A DNA stretch of 5,368 bases from Alphaproteobacteria bacterium (GCA_024279075.1 JAJRRX010000241.1:1-5368); one strand, 5' to 3'; positions 1 through 5,368 are shown, counted from the first letter of the stretch. Notes: generated by a model from the sequence alone, not told the origin. Numbers and translations: made by a program.

Positions 1-404
1 ATCTTTTCGATATTTGGCAGCTTGGGCATGATCGCTTCAAATATCGGCAGCAGGTCAAGGTCGACCATGATAAAGCGGTCTTCGGCATGGTTGATGATAT
101 AAACCAACTGGTCGGCAAACAGGCGTGGGTTTAATGTGTGGTTCACTGCCCCCGTACCCGGAATACCATACCACACGGAAAGATGCCGCACTGTGTTCCA
201 TGCCATCACGCCGATCACGTCACCCTTATTAATGCCAAGGCTTTTTAGCCCCGTAGCCACTTGCTTGGCCTCGCGGTGCACCGCCGCCCATGTGCTTTCC
301 ACAATTGGGCCCTCAACCGAACGGCCAATAACGGGGCGGTTGGGGTGGTAGCGCGCGGCGTGGTCAAGAATGCCGCCGACTCTTAACGGAAAGTTTTGCA
401 TCAT
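1..404 (-). CDS. AMP-forming fatty acyl-CoA ligase, N-terminal 134 residues (partial)
   Basis: The gene starts at the ATG at 404 and runs off the left edge, so only about a quarter of a protein of roughly 540 residues is visible. Seen: an N-terminal FPLRVGGILDHAARYHPNRP segment (residues 5-24), then WNTVRHLSVWYGIPGTGAVNHT (69-90), LNPRLF (91-96) and IINHAEDR (103-110). Known: this wording is typical of the acyl-CoA synthetases that include AlkK-type medium-chain ligases and DmdB methylmercaptopropionate-CoA ligases. They use ATP to make an acyl-AMP and then an acyl-CoA in the cytoplasm. The P-loop-like AMP motif and the C-terminal swivel domain lie outside the window, so chain length and exact substrate cannot be judged. 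A GGGAG at 412-416 lies 7 bases upstream of the ATG at 404; a second ATG follows immediately at 401. It is transcribed divergently from the sulfotransferase gene. Its role fits the beta-oxidation operon further right, though the two are not co-transcribed. Confidence 0.9.
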   Translation of the reverse strand, partial: MMQNFPLRVGGILDHAARYHPNRPVIGRSVEGPIVESTWAAVHREAKQVATGLKSLGINKGDVIGVMAWNTVRHLSVWYGIPGTGAVNHTLNPRLFADQLVYIINHAEDRFIMVDLDLLPIFEAIMPKLPNIEK

Positions 405-440
405 GGTGGTAGGCTCCCTATTGTTTTAACTTAATCATTG

Positions 441-460
441 CCCATTCTGGTGTGATTGGG
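441..460. repeat. imperfect inverted repeat, possible operator
   Basis: CCCATTC (441-447) and GATTGGG (454-460) form a dyad with 6 of 7 pairs matching around a 6-base centre. The size and position between two divergent genes would suit a small dimeric repressor, for example a TetR- or GntR-type regulator of fatty acid genes. No regulator is encoded in the window and the dyad is short enough to arise by chance. Confidence 0.2.
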
Positions 461-505
461 AAGAGGCGGCTATGATGAAAGAATCAAAATGTGCAGAAAA
501 GTGGC

Positions 506-509
506 GGAG
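506..509 (+). promoter_or_regulatory. ribosome binding site that sets the sulfotransferase start
   Basis: GGAG lies 5 bases before the ATG at 515. The longer in-frame alternative, a GTG at 491, has no comparable purine-rich site in front of it. This is why the start is placed at 515 and not at 491. Confidence 0.6.
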
Positions 510-514
510 CGTTG

Positions 515-1300
515 ATGTTAGACCCTCATAACAGGCTTGCAGATGCCGTGGAAAATATGATTGGCAGCCGGTGGCGGGTTAATTATGGAGTATTTTTGGA
601 GGAAGAAATCGGCTTCCTTTATATCGCAACGCCTATGGCCGCAAATATACGCACCGGCGGAAGCTTGCAAAAAGGCGTGGCGCAGATGCGAGGCGAGGTG
701 TGGGATATCCCCACTATTCAGCGCGTGCAAAACCGCGAAACTGGCCTTATTGCCAACCCAAAACAAGCAGGTTTTGATGTGTTTAACCAAATGCTCGAGG
801 ATGATAGCATAATTAAATTCGCCTTCGTGCGCGACCCGGTGGAGCGTTTTGCTGCCGCTTTTCGCAGTAATTTTTCGATCAACACCAAAACCAGCGAGCA
901 GCGGCTGAAGCTGTTTGATTATCTCGGGATGCCGTTGGAGGAAAACCTGTCCATGCTCGATTTGGCAGAACTGTTGAGCGAAGAAAAGGGCGTGAAAGAA
1001 TTGCTGCCTCAACTAGCGCCGCAGAGAAGTTTGATCGCCTATGATCTGATAAAATATGATTTCATAGGCAGCCACGAACACTGGGACGAGGATTATGCTA
1101 AGCTGGCGATGGAGATTTTTGGCTGTGAAACCCCGATATTTGATCCGGTAAAAGACCTAAATTTCGATCCGGAAGGGGCAAATTTGCTCGCCAATGTGGA
1201 TGAGGAAACTCGGGCAGAAATAGAAGAGGCTTATGCCGAGGATTACGAGATGATAGACGAGATTGACGAGTTGTTCCCCGACGGGTTTGCTATCGAGTAG
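515..1300 (+). CDS. sulfotransferase family 2 domain-containing protein
   Basis: A 261-residue protein, or 269 if the GTG at 491 is used. Known: sulfotransferases move a sulfuryl group from PAPS to a hydroxyl or amine of a carbohydrate, lipid or small molecule. Seen: FLYIATPMAAN (residues 34-44) followed by GGSLQK (48-53) sits where the 5'-phosphosulfate loop belongs. FAFVRDPVERF (102-112) is the classic 3'-phosphate site, with Arg106 and Asp107. IKYDFIGSHEHWDEDYAKL near residues 180-198 matches the late IG-E-D segment of the Sulfotransfer_2 family. The C-terminus is strongly acidic. There is no signal peptide or membrane segment, so it is probably cytoplasmic. The 5' loop is looser than the usual PK-GT/CTSL form, so activity is likely but not assured. 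GC is lower than in the neighbours: two sampled 60-base lines gave 27 and 28 GC, against 35 and 44 in two FadJ lines. It stands alone, divergent from the ligase and convergent with the operon, which suggests acquisition by transfer. The acceptor is unknown. Confidence 0.82.
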   Translation: MLDPHNRLADAVENMIGSRWRVNYGVFLEEEIGFLYIATPMAANIRTGGSLQKGVAQMRGEVWDIPTIQRVQNRETGLIANPKQAGFDVFNQMLEDDSIIKFAFVRDPVERFAAAFRSNFSINTKTSEQRLKLFDYLGMPLEENLSMLDLAELLSEEKGVKELLPQLAPQRSLIAYDLIKYDFIGSHEHWDEDYAKLAMEIFGCETPIFDPVKDLNFDPEGANLLANVDEETRAEIEEAYAEDYEMIDEIDELFPDGFAIE

Positions 1301-1337
1301 GAACAAAACAGGGGCCGCCCGATAGGAGCGGCCCCTG
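1301..1337 (-). terminator. intrinsic terminator of the beta-oxidation operon
   Basis: CAGGGGCCGC (1309-1318) and GCGGCCCCTG (1328-1337) form a perfect 10-bp GC-rich stem with a 9-base loop. Read on the minus strand, the stem is followed by TTTTGTT (1308-1302), so the poly-U side faces the operon, whose last stop codon ends at 1343, only 5 bases before the stem. The plus-strand gene stops at 1300. Its transcript would form the same stem but without a good U-tract, so termination in that direction is probably weaker. Confidence 0.88.
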
Positions 1338-1342
1338 CTGGC

Positions 1343-3541
1343 TTAAGCCGCTTTTTCAGCCGCATTACCATAAAATCTTTCGCCCTTACTGGCCATTTTT
1401 CGCAGCAATTCAGGGGTCGTAAACCGTTCGCCGTAAGCCTCGGTAAGTTGATCACAAATCGCCACCGCTTGGTCCGCACCCAAAATATCAAGCCAGCTAA
1501 ACGGCCCGCCGGACCATGGCATGAAGCCCCAGCCGAGGATTGCCCCGACGTCGCCTTCACGGATATCTTCCAGCACGCCTTGCTCAAAGGCGCGCACGGC
1601 CTCAAGGGTTTGCACCATCGCGAGGCGGTGTTTGATTTCCATGAAATCGGGCTGCTCCTCAGTGACCGGCCAGTTTTCGGCCAGCCCTTTCCAAAGCAAC
1701 TGCCGCTTACCTTTTTCATCGTAGTCATAAAAGCCCGCGTTTGATTTGCGGCCAAGGCGGCCTTCGTCAAAGAGCTTGAACAGCACCTCGTCGGCGCTGT
1801 CGTCATAGTCATCACCCATCGCCAGCTTAGTGGCTTTGGCGATATTCACGCCAAGGTCGATTGAGGTTTCATCGTTGAGCTGCAAGGGGCCGAGCGGGAA
1901 GCCGAGCTGCTTGGCGGCGTTTTCAATGGTGGCAGGGGCCACGCCCTCGCGCACCATCCGCAACCCCTCGTTGATGTAGGGAATAATGCAGCGGTTGGCG
2001 TAGAAGAAACGCGCGTCGTTAACGACGATGCGCGTTTTGCGAATTTGGCGCACATAGTCCAGCGCCTTGGCGACGGCACGGTCGCCCGTGGCCTTGCCCT
2101 TGATGATCTCCACCAGCAGCATCCGCTCTACAGGGCTGAAGAAGTGAATGCCGATGAACTGCTCGGGGCGTTTGGAGGCCTTGGCCAGCTCGGTGATTGG
2201 CAGGGTGGAGGTGTTGGTGGCGAAGATGCAATCTTCCCCCACAACGGCCTCGACCTTGGCCGTCACTTCGGCCTTGATGCCGACATCCTCGAACACCGCT
2301 TCCACGATTAGGTCAGCACCCTTCAGCGCCTCGTAATCGGTGGTGGCGGTGATGAGGCCCATCACGGCCTCTTTCTTCTCCGGCGTGGTTTTCTTGCGCT
2401 TGATGCCCTTGTCCAAATAGCCCTCGACATAGGCCTTGCCCTTGTCGGCGGCGCTTTGATCTCGGTCGATCAGCACCACTTCGATGCCCGCCATGGCGGA
2501 GACGATCGCGATGCCAGCGCCCATCATGCCAGCGCCCATGATGCCGACCTTTTTCACCCGCTGATCCGGCACGTTTTTCGGCCGCACCGCGCCTTTTTCC
2601 AGCTCGCCTTTATTGACAAAGATCGAGCGGATCATGGCGGCGGAAGAGGGGTTGAGCATAACGGAGGTAAACCAGCGGGCTTCAATGCGGATGGCCGTAT
2701 CAAAATCCACCAGCGCGCCTTCATAAATGGCGCTGAGCATGGCCTTGGCGGCGGGATAAACGCCTTGGGTTTTACCGTGGACCATCGCTGCCGCGCCCAC
2801 GAAGGTCATGTAGCCCGCAGGGTGGTAAGGCGCCCCTCCGGGCATTTTGTAGCCCTTCGTGTCCCACGGTTTGATGATATCATCATGGGAGGCGTTTAGC
2901 ACCCAATCCTTGGCGCGGGCCATAAGCTCGTCGGCAGGCACCACCTCGTCAATCATGCCAGCGGATTTGGCCTTGGCGGGAGGCATCATTTTGCCTTCCA
3001 GCAGCGAGGGCGCGGCCATCATCGGGCCAACCATGCGCACCATGCGGGTGGTGCCACCGGAGCCGGGGAAGATGCCCACAAGGATTTCCGGCAGGCCGAT
3101 TTTTGCTTTTGGATTGTCAGCAACAAAACGGCGGTGGCAAGAAAGCGCAATTTCGGTGCCAATGCCAGCGGAGGTGCCGGGGCTGGCCCACGCCACAGGC
3201 TTGCCGCCCTTATTGGTCTTCGGCTCCATCCCCGCGCGCTCGATCTTGCGCAGGATCTGGTGGATGGCCATAACGCCATCAAAAATGCCCTTGGCGGGCT
3301 CGTCGCCCGCGTCTTCCCGCATTTTGGCGAGGACCTTGAGGTCCATCCCGCCCGCGAAATCGTTTTTGGCGGAGGTGATGATGATGCCTTTTACGGCGTC
3401 ATCGCCAAGCGCGTCATCCACGAAGCCGTTGAGCTGGGTGAAGCCTTCCTGCGTCATCACATTGAGCGAGGTTTCGGGCTGGTTCCACGTGATCGTGGCT
3501 ACGCCGTCTGCGTCAACATCATAGAAAAATTGTTGGGTCAT
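1343..3541 (-). CDS. fadJ: bifunctional enoyl-CoA hydratase / 3-hydroxyacyl-CoA dehydrogenase (FadJ/FadB type)
   Basis: A complete 732-residue protein, close to the usual length for the alpha subunit of the fatty acid oxidation complex. It hydrates trans-2-enoyl-CoA and then oxidises the L-3-hydroxyacyl-CoA with NAD. Seen, in order: a crotonase domain (about 1-215) with FAGGMDL at 62-68, Glu130 in GIGTEIALSCH and Glu152 in GLPEILVGIFPG as the catalytic pair; a linker (about 216-325); an NAD-binding Rossmann domain with GAGMMG at 336-341 and Asp359 for the adenine ribose; the NTSTLPI segment (443-449); catalytic His466 in IGIHFFSP paired with Glu478; and C-terminal dimerisation repeats (about 508-606 and 634-723). 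All key residues are present, so it should be active in both steps. A GAGAGG site (3549-3554) lies 7 bases before the ATG. That ATG overlaps the stop of the 98-residue gene as ATGA. The partner thiolase is three genes upstream in the same operon. It is the last gene before the terminator. Whether fadJ or fadB is the better name cannot be settled here. Confidence 0.95.
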   Translation of the reverse strand: MTQQFFYDVDADGVATITWNQPETSLNVMTQEGFTQLNGFVDDALGDDAVKGIIITSAKNDFAGGMDLKVLAKMREDAGDEPAKGIFDGVMAIHQILRKIERAGMEPKTNKGGKPVAWASPGTSAGIGTEIALSCHRRFVADNPKAKIGLPEILVGIFPGSGGTTRMVRMVGPMMAAPSLLEGKMMPPAKAKSAGMIDEVVPADELMARAKDWVLNASHDDIIKPWDTKGYKMPGGAPYHPAGYMTFVGAAAMVHGKTQGVYPAAKAMLSAIYEGALVDFDTAIRIEARWFTSVMLNPSSAAMIRSIFVNKGELEKGAVRPKNVPDQRVKKVGIMGAGMMGAGIAIVSAMAGIEVVLIDRDQSAADKGKAYVEGYLDKGIKRKKTTPEKKEAVMGLITATTDYEALKGADLIVEAVFEDVGIKAEVTAKVEAVVGEDCIFATNTSTLPITELAKASKRPEQFIGIHFFSPVERMLLVEIIKGKATGDRAVAKALDYVRQIRKTRIVVNDARFFYANRCIIPYINEGLRMVREGVAPATIENAAKQLGFPLGPLQLNDETSIDLGVNIAKATKLAMGDDYDDSADEVLFKLFDEGRLGRKSNAGFYDYDEKGKRQLLWKGLAENWPVTEEQPDFMEIKHRLAMVQTLEAVRAFEQGVLEDIREGDVGAILGWGFMPWSGGPFSWLDILGADQAVAICDQLTEAYGERFTTPELLRKMASKGERFYGNAAEKAA
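2008..2036. repeat. inverted repeat inside fadJ
   Basis: AACGCGC-GTCGTT (2008-2020) pairs with AACGAC (2021-2026) and, across a 3-base bulge, GCGCGTT (2030-2036). The centre is a perfect palindrome, so a hairpin would need to open a few central pairs to form a loop. It lies within codons for the conserved RIVVNDARF segment, so protein coding may fully explain it. Confidence 0.3.
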
Positions 3542-3834
3542 TTGGTATCCTCTCGGTGTGAGATATTTTCATCGGCCAATATACGGAGCTGTTCCCACAG
3601 CGCCTCAGGCCCTTGTTCTATTTCGGTTTCGGTGAGCCTGACGAACTGCAAGCCGCCATCGCTTGACCAGCGGTCATACATCGAGCCGTCTTCATTCGCC
3701 CGCATAATCCAGAGATTGGCTGCACGGTTGCGCAGGCGCACCGGCTGGCCGCCCTTGCCTTTGAACAGCTCAAAGTCATCGCGCCCTTTCGCAAGGGCGA
3801 TGACCTGTTCCAGAATATGCGGGGTGGTGGCCAT
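3538..3834 (-). CDS. 98-residue protein of unknown function within the beta-oxidation operon
   Basis: I do not recognise a family. The start is the ATG at 3834, which shares one base with the upstream cupin stop (TAATG). It has GAGG at 3842-3845, 7 bases before it. A longer in-frame extension upstream would run inside the cupin gene and is rejected. The stop overlaps the fadJ start as ATGA. Seen: a predicted short helix near residues 5-16 (HILEQVIALAKG), then a basic, probably beta-rich middle with VRLRNRAANLWIMRAN (32-47) and MYDRWSSDGGLQFVRL (52-67), then an acidic helix with ETEIEQGPEALWEQLRIL (69-86). There are no cysteines, no signal peptide and no membrane segment, so it should be cytoplasmic. 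Overlap with its neighbours on both sides shows it is a real, co-translated gene. Inference only: it may be an accessory or partner protein for the enzymes or cupins. Confidence is high that it is a gene and nil for function. Confidence 0.82.
   Translation of the reverse strand: MATTPHILEQVIALAKGRDDFELFKGKGGQPVRLRNRAANLWIMRANEDGSMYDRWSSDGGLQFVRLTETEIEQGPEALWEQLRILADENISHREDTK
3776..3803. repeat. inverted repeat inside the 98-residue gene
   Basis: TCATCGC plus GCCCTT (3776-3788) pairs with AAGGGC plus GATGA (3793-3803), giving 11 pairs with a 2-base bulge and a 4-base loop. In the operon mRNA it falls about 30 bases after the start codon, over codons 11-20. It could slow ribosomes or mark an RNA processing point, but it could equally be chance in GC-rich coding sequence. 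Confidence 0.3.
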
Positions 3835-4304
3835 TAGATATCCTCGGGCAGGGGGCTGCCGTCTTTGCGGGTGAAGCCGAAGCCGTTTTTGCCCGCTGAC
3901 ACCATCATATCGATATCCGAATACCATGCGGTTTCGGTTTCGGTATGGGTACCGACCACGAAGAAACTGCCATCGGTATCGGAGCGGTTGATGATCTGGT
4001 GGCCATTGGCCTCGCCTGCTGGAAAGGTGCAGACATCGCCTGCTTGGAGCTGGGTTTCGCGGGAGTCATCCACCAGCGTTAACGCACCCGACAACACAAT
4101 CAATACCTCGTCTTGCTCTTCATGCCAATGGCGTAGCGAGGAGAGCGCGCCTGCGGGCAGGGTGACGATATTGGCTCCGAATTGGGTAATGCCGCCTGCT
4201 TCGCCGACCCGCTGTTGGGTGCGCGCGCCAACCTTGGCGGCAAGACTACCGGGGTAGCCGGAGCCTGTTTTTACGGGCACTTTTGAGAGATCGAGCTTAG
4301 GCAT
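3834..4304 (-). CDS. cupin domain protein, second of a tandem pair (COG3837-like)
   Basis: A 156-residue single-domain cupin, expected to be a small metal-binding beta-barrel in the cytoplasm. Seen: cupin motif 1 with His59 and His61 in LRHWHEEQDE and Glu66, followed by Gly73. Motif 2 is GDVCTFPAGEANGHQIIN, with His102 as the fourth metal ligand and Asn106. The flanking TQFG (40-43), NRSD and YSDIDM segments match the uncharacterised cupin group COG3837, as I recall it. Two ATGs lie side by side at 4307 and 4304. The AAGGAG at 4312-4317 is 7 bases from the one at 4304 and only 4 from the other, so 4304 is chosen. The gene overlaps the preceding cupin by 8 bases and shares one base with the next gene, so the set is translationally coupled. 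Substrate and reaction are unknown; members of the superfamily include enzymes, isomerases and ligand binders. Confidence 0.88.
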   Translation of the reverse strand: MPKLDLSKVPVKTGSGYPGSLAAKVGARTQQRVGEAGGITQFGANIVTLPAGALSSLRHWHEEQDEVLIVLSGALTLVDDSRETQLQAGDVCTFPAGEANGHQIINRSDTDGSFFVVGTHTETETAWYSDIDMMVSAGKNGFGFTRKDGSPLPEDI

Positions 4305-4797
4305 CATCCGGCTCCTTGAAGTCATCGGACTGGTAGGGCAGGCCGTCCTTGTGGCTATAATTGCCCACACCGTCAGAGCGCTCATAGTGCAGGTCGATAT
4401 CTGGGTAGTGGCAGACATCGCGCTCGGCGCGGGTGCCGATGATGAGGTAAAACGCAGGCTCATCGGTGCGGTTGATCAGGTGGTGGGCGTTTGGCTCACC
4501 TGCCTTCCAGCCAGCGGCCGCGCCCTCGGTGAGGGTATGCTCGCCGTCATCTTCAACCAGCACCAACTCGCCCGTGAGCATGTAGAGGAACTCGTCCTCG
4601 TTCTCGTGCCAATGCCGCTGGGAGGACATGCCGCCGGGCAAGAGTTTCTCAATACGCACGCCAAACTGCGTGAGATTGGCTGCCGTGCCAATGTCGGCAG
4701 CCTCAAACAGATCGCAACTCTTATAGTGCGGCGCGGGGTAGCCGATGCCTTCACTGCCCTTGATTAGGGGCAGGCTTTTGATATCAATAACCGCCAT
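4297..4797 (-). CDS. cupin domain protein, first of a tandem pair (COG3837-like)
   Basis: A 166-residue single-domain cupin, clearly a paralogue of the next gene in the operon. Seen: motif 1 in QRHWHENEDE with His62, His64 and Glu69, then Gly76. Motif 2 contains AGEPNAHHLIN, with His105 in the metal-ligand position and Asn109. The order GYP, TQFG, SSQRHWHE, NRTD, GTR and YPDIDL runs in step with its neighbour, so the pair arose by duplication and has since diverged well. The start at 4797 shares one base with the thiolase stop (TAATG). There is only a weak GAGC in front of it, so translation probably depends on ribosomes arriving from the thiolase. It has no signal peptide or membrane segment. 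Possible roles include a metal-dependent enzyme or a binding protein acting on an acyl or aromatic intermediate. None of these is shown by the sequence. Confidence 0.9.
   Translation of the reverse strand: MAVIDIKSLPLIKGSEGIGYPAPHYKSCDLFEAADIGTAANLTQFGVRIEKLLPGGMSSQRHWHENEDEFLYMLTGELVLVEDDGEHTLTEGAAAGWKAGEPNAHHLINRTDEPAFYLIIGTRAERDVCHYPDIDLHYERSDGVGNYSHKDGLPYQSDDFKEPDDA
4312..4317 (-). promoter_or_regulatory. strong ribosome binding site for the second cupin
   Basis: AAGGAG on the minus strand is the best Shine-Dalgarno match in the operon. It lies inside the end of the first cupin gene, 7 bases before the ATG at 4304. It decides between two adjacent start codons and suggests that the second cupin is translated more strongly than the first. 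Confidence 0.7.
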
Positions 4798-5368
4798 TAG
4801 AGGCGCTCGATGATGGTGGCAGCGCCCATACCGGAAGCGACGCAGAGGGTTGCGAGTGCCGTGCCTTGGCCCGTGCGCTCCAGCTCGTCGAGTGCGGTGC
4901 CGATGATCATGGCGCCTGTTGCGCCGAGTGGGTGGCCAAGGCTGATCGCCCCGCCGTTGACGTTGACTTTGGAGTGGTCAACATTGAAGGCTTGCATGAA
5001 GCGCAGGACAACGGCGGCGAAGGCCTCGTTGACCTCAAACAGGTCGATGTCGGAGATGCTCATGCCGCTTTCGGCGAGGATTTTCTCGGTGACGGGCACG
5101 GGGCCGGTGAGGTTGATCGTCGGGTCGGTGCCGATTTTGGCAGCGGCGCGGATGCGGGCGCGGGGCTTCAGGCCATACTTCTCGCCGAACTCTTTGGAGC
5201 CAACCAGCATGGCGGCTGCGCCGTCTACGATGCCGGAAGAATTACCCGCATGGTGAACGTGGTTGATCTTTTCGAGGTGCGGATATTTTAGCATGGCCAC
5301 GGCGTCAAAGCCGGGCATGCTCTCGCCGATATCCTTGAAGGCCGCCTTGAGGCCGCCGAGGGATTGCA
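4797..5368 (-). CDS. fadA: thiolase (acetyl-CoA C-acyltransferase), C-terminal half (partial)
   Basis: 189 codons are visible. The reading frame stays open to the right edge, so the N-terminal half, with the nucleophilic cysteine, is outside the window. Known: thiolases cleave 3-ketoacyl-CoA with CoA to give acetyl-CoA and a shortened acyl-CoA. Seen: AGNSSGIVDGAAAM, the CoA-contacting loop, at 5246-5205; FEVNEAFA at 5036-5013; GGAISLGHPLGATG with the catalytic His at 4932-4934; and CVASGMG with the proton-relay Cys at 4842-4844, close to the ATIIERL end. The C-terminal active-site residues are all intact. The methionine at 5318 lies within the domain and is not the start. Its stop shares one base with the start of the first cupin. 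With FadJ in the same operon it should form the usual beta-oxidation pair. The name fadA is chosen from this pairing; a short-chain acetoacetyl-CoA thiolase remains possible. Confidence 0.93.
   Translation of the reverse strand, partial: QSLGGLKAAFKDIGESMPGFDAVAMLKYPHLEKINHVHHAGNSSGIVDGAAAMLVGSKEFGEKYGLKPRARIRAAAKIGTDPTINLTGPVPVTEKILAESGMSISDIDLFEVNEAFAAVVLRFMQAFNVDHSKVNVNGGAISLGHPLGATGAMIIGTALDELERTGQGTALATLCVASGMGAATIIERL

Larger units (their letters stand above)
405..514. promoter_or_regulatory. divergent intergenic region between acyl-CoA ligase and sulfotransferase
   Basis: Both flanking genes start from this 110-base stretch, so promoters for both should lie here. It is AT-richer than the coding DNA. 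Seen: TTAACTTAA at 426-434, a TATGAT at 471-476 that would suit a plus-strand -10 box about 40 bases before the sulfotransferase start, and an imperfect dyad at 441-460. No convincing -35 partner was found at 16-18 bases for either direction, so no exact promoter is called. A short plus-strand reading frame (472-531) also begins here. Confidence 0.5.

Noticed and set aside
136..351. Plus-strand 71-codon frame at the left end
   Set aside because: It is antisense to the acyl-CoA ligase, whose minus-strand translation matches its family along the whole stretch.
518..1012. Minus-strand frame of 164 codons opposite the sulfotransferase
   Set aside because: The sulfotransferase frame has clear motifs; the antisense frame has none and no good start context.
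2872..2885. Perfect 14-base palindrome TGATGATATCATCA in fadJ
   Set aside because: It falls in codons for His-Asp-Asp-Ile-Ile, far from any gene start, and is most simply explained by coding sequence.
2859..3524. Plus-strand frame of 221 codons opposite the hydratase domain
   Set aside because: It is a mirror of the FadJ coding frame, rich in Ser, Ala and Pro, with no recognisable domain.
3134..3874. Long plus-strand open frame of 246 codons opposite fadJ and the orphan gene
   Set aside because: It is antisense to strongly conserved coding sequence, has no family motif and is low in complexity. Long antisense frames are expected in GC-rich DNA.
3835..3927. Upstream extension of the 98-residue gene to an ATG at 3927
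   Set aside because: It would lie entirely within the cupin coding sequence. The internal ATG at 3834 has a GAGG site and a TAATG overlap, as at the thiolase-cupin junction.
4305..4463. Upstream extension of the second cupin to an ATG at 4463
   Set aside because: The extra residues are a Ser/Thr-rich out-of-frame reading of the first cupin; the AAGGAG at 4312-4317 points to the start at 4304.

Overview
This window looks like chromosomal DNA of a marine-type alphaproteobacterium. The evidence is the wording of its beta-oxidation proteins. The FadJ-like protein carries MEPKTNKGGKP and NDARFFYANR segments, which I remember from Rhodobacteraceae and relatives. This assignment rests on recall, not on a search.

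Layout, left to right. (a) 1-404, minus strand: the first 134 residues of an AMP-forming fatty acyl-CoA ligase, running off the left edge. (b) 405-514: a short, AT-richer divergent intergenic region. (c) 515-1300, plus strand: a lone sulfotransferase-family gene, clearly lower in GC than its surroundings. (d) 1301-1342: a convergent intergenic gap holding a perfect 10-bp stem terminator, with its T-tract on the minus strand. (e) 1343-5368, minus strand: one tightly packed operon transcribed right to left. It reads thiolase (C-terminal half only, running off the right edge), cupin, cupin, a 98-residue protein of unknown function, then a 732-residue bifunctional enoyl-CoA hydratase / 3-hydroxyacyl-CoA dehydrogenase. 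Every junction in this operon overlaps: 1, 8, 1 and 4 bases. No operon promoter is in the window; it must lie to the right.

How they work together. The acyl-CoA ligase activates fatty acids. The FadJ-like protein hydrates and oxidises the enoyl-CoA, and the thiolase cleaves the ketoacyl-CoA. These are the core steps of beta-oxidation, apart from the acyl-CoA dehydrogenase, which is not seen here. The unusual part is the cassette placed inside the thiolase-FadJ operon: two paralogous single-domain cupins, both with intact metal-binding residues, and a small soluble orphan protein. They are translationally coupled to both enzymes, so they are probably made in step with them, but their function cannot be read from the sequence. 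The sulfotransferase appears to be an unrelated insertion between two beta-oxidation loci.

No tRNA, rRNA, insertion sequence, CRISPR array or phage gene is visible. The best candidate for something undescribed is the cupin-cupin-orphan cassette.
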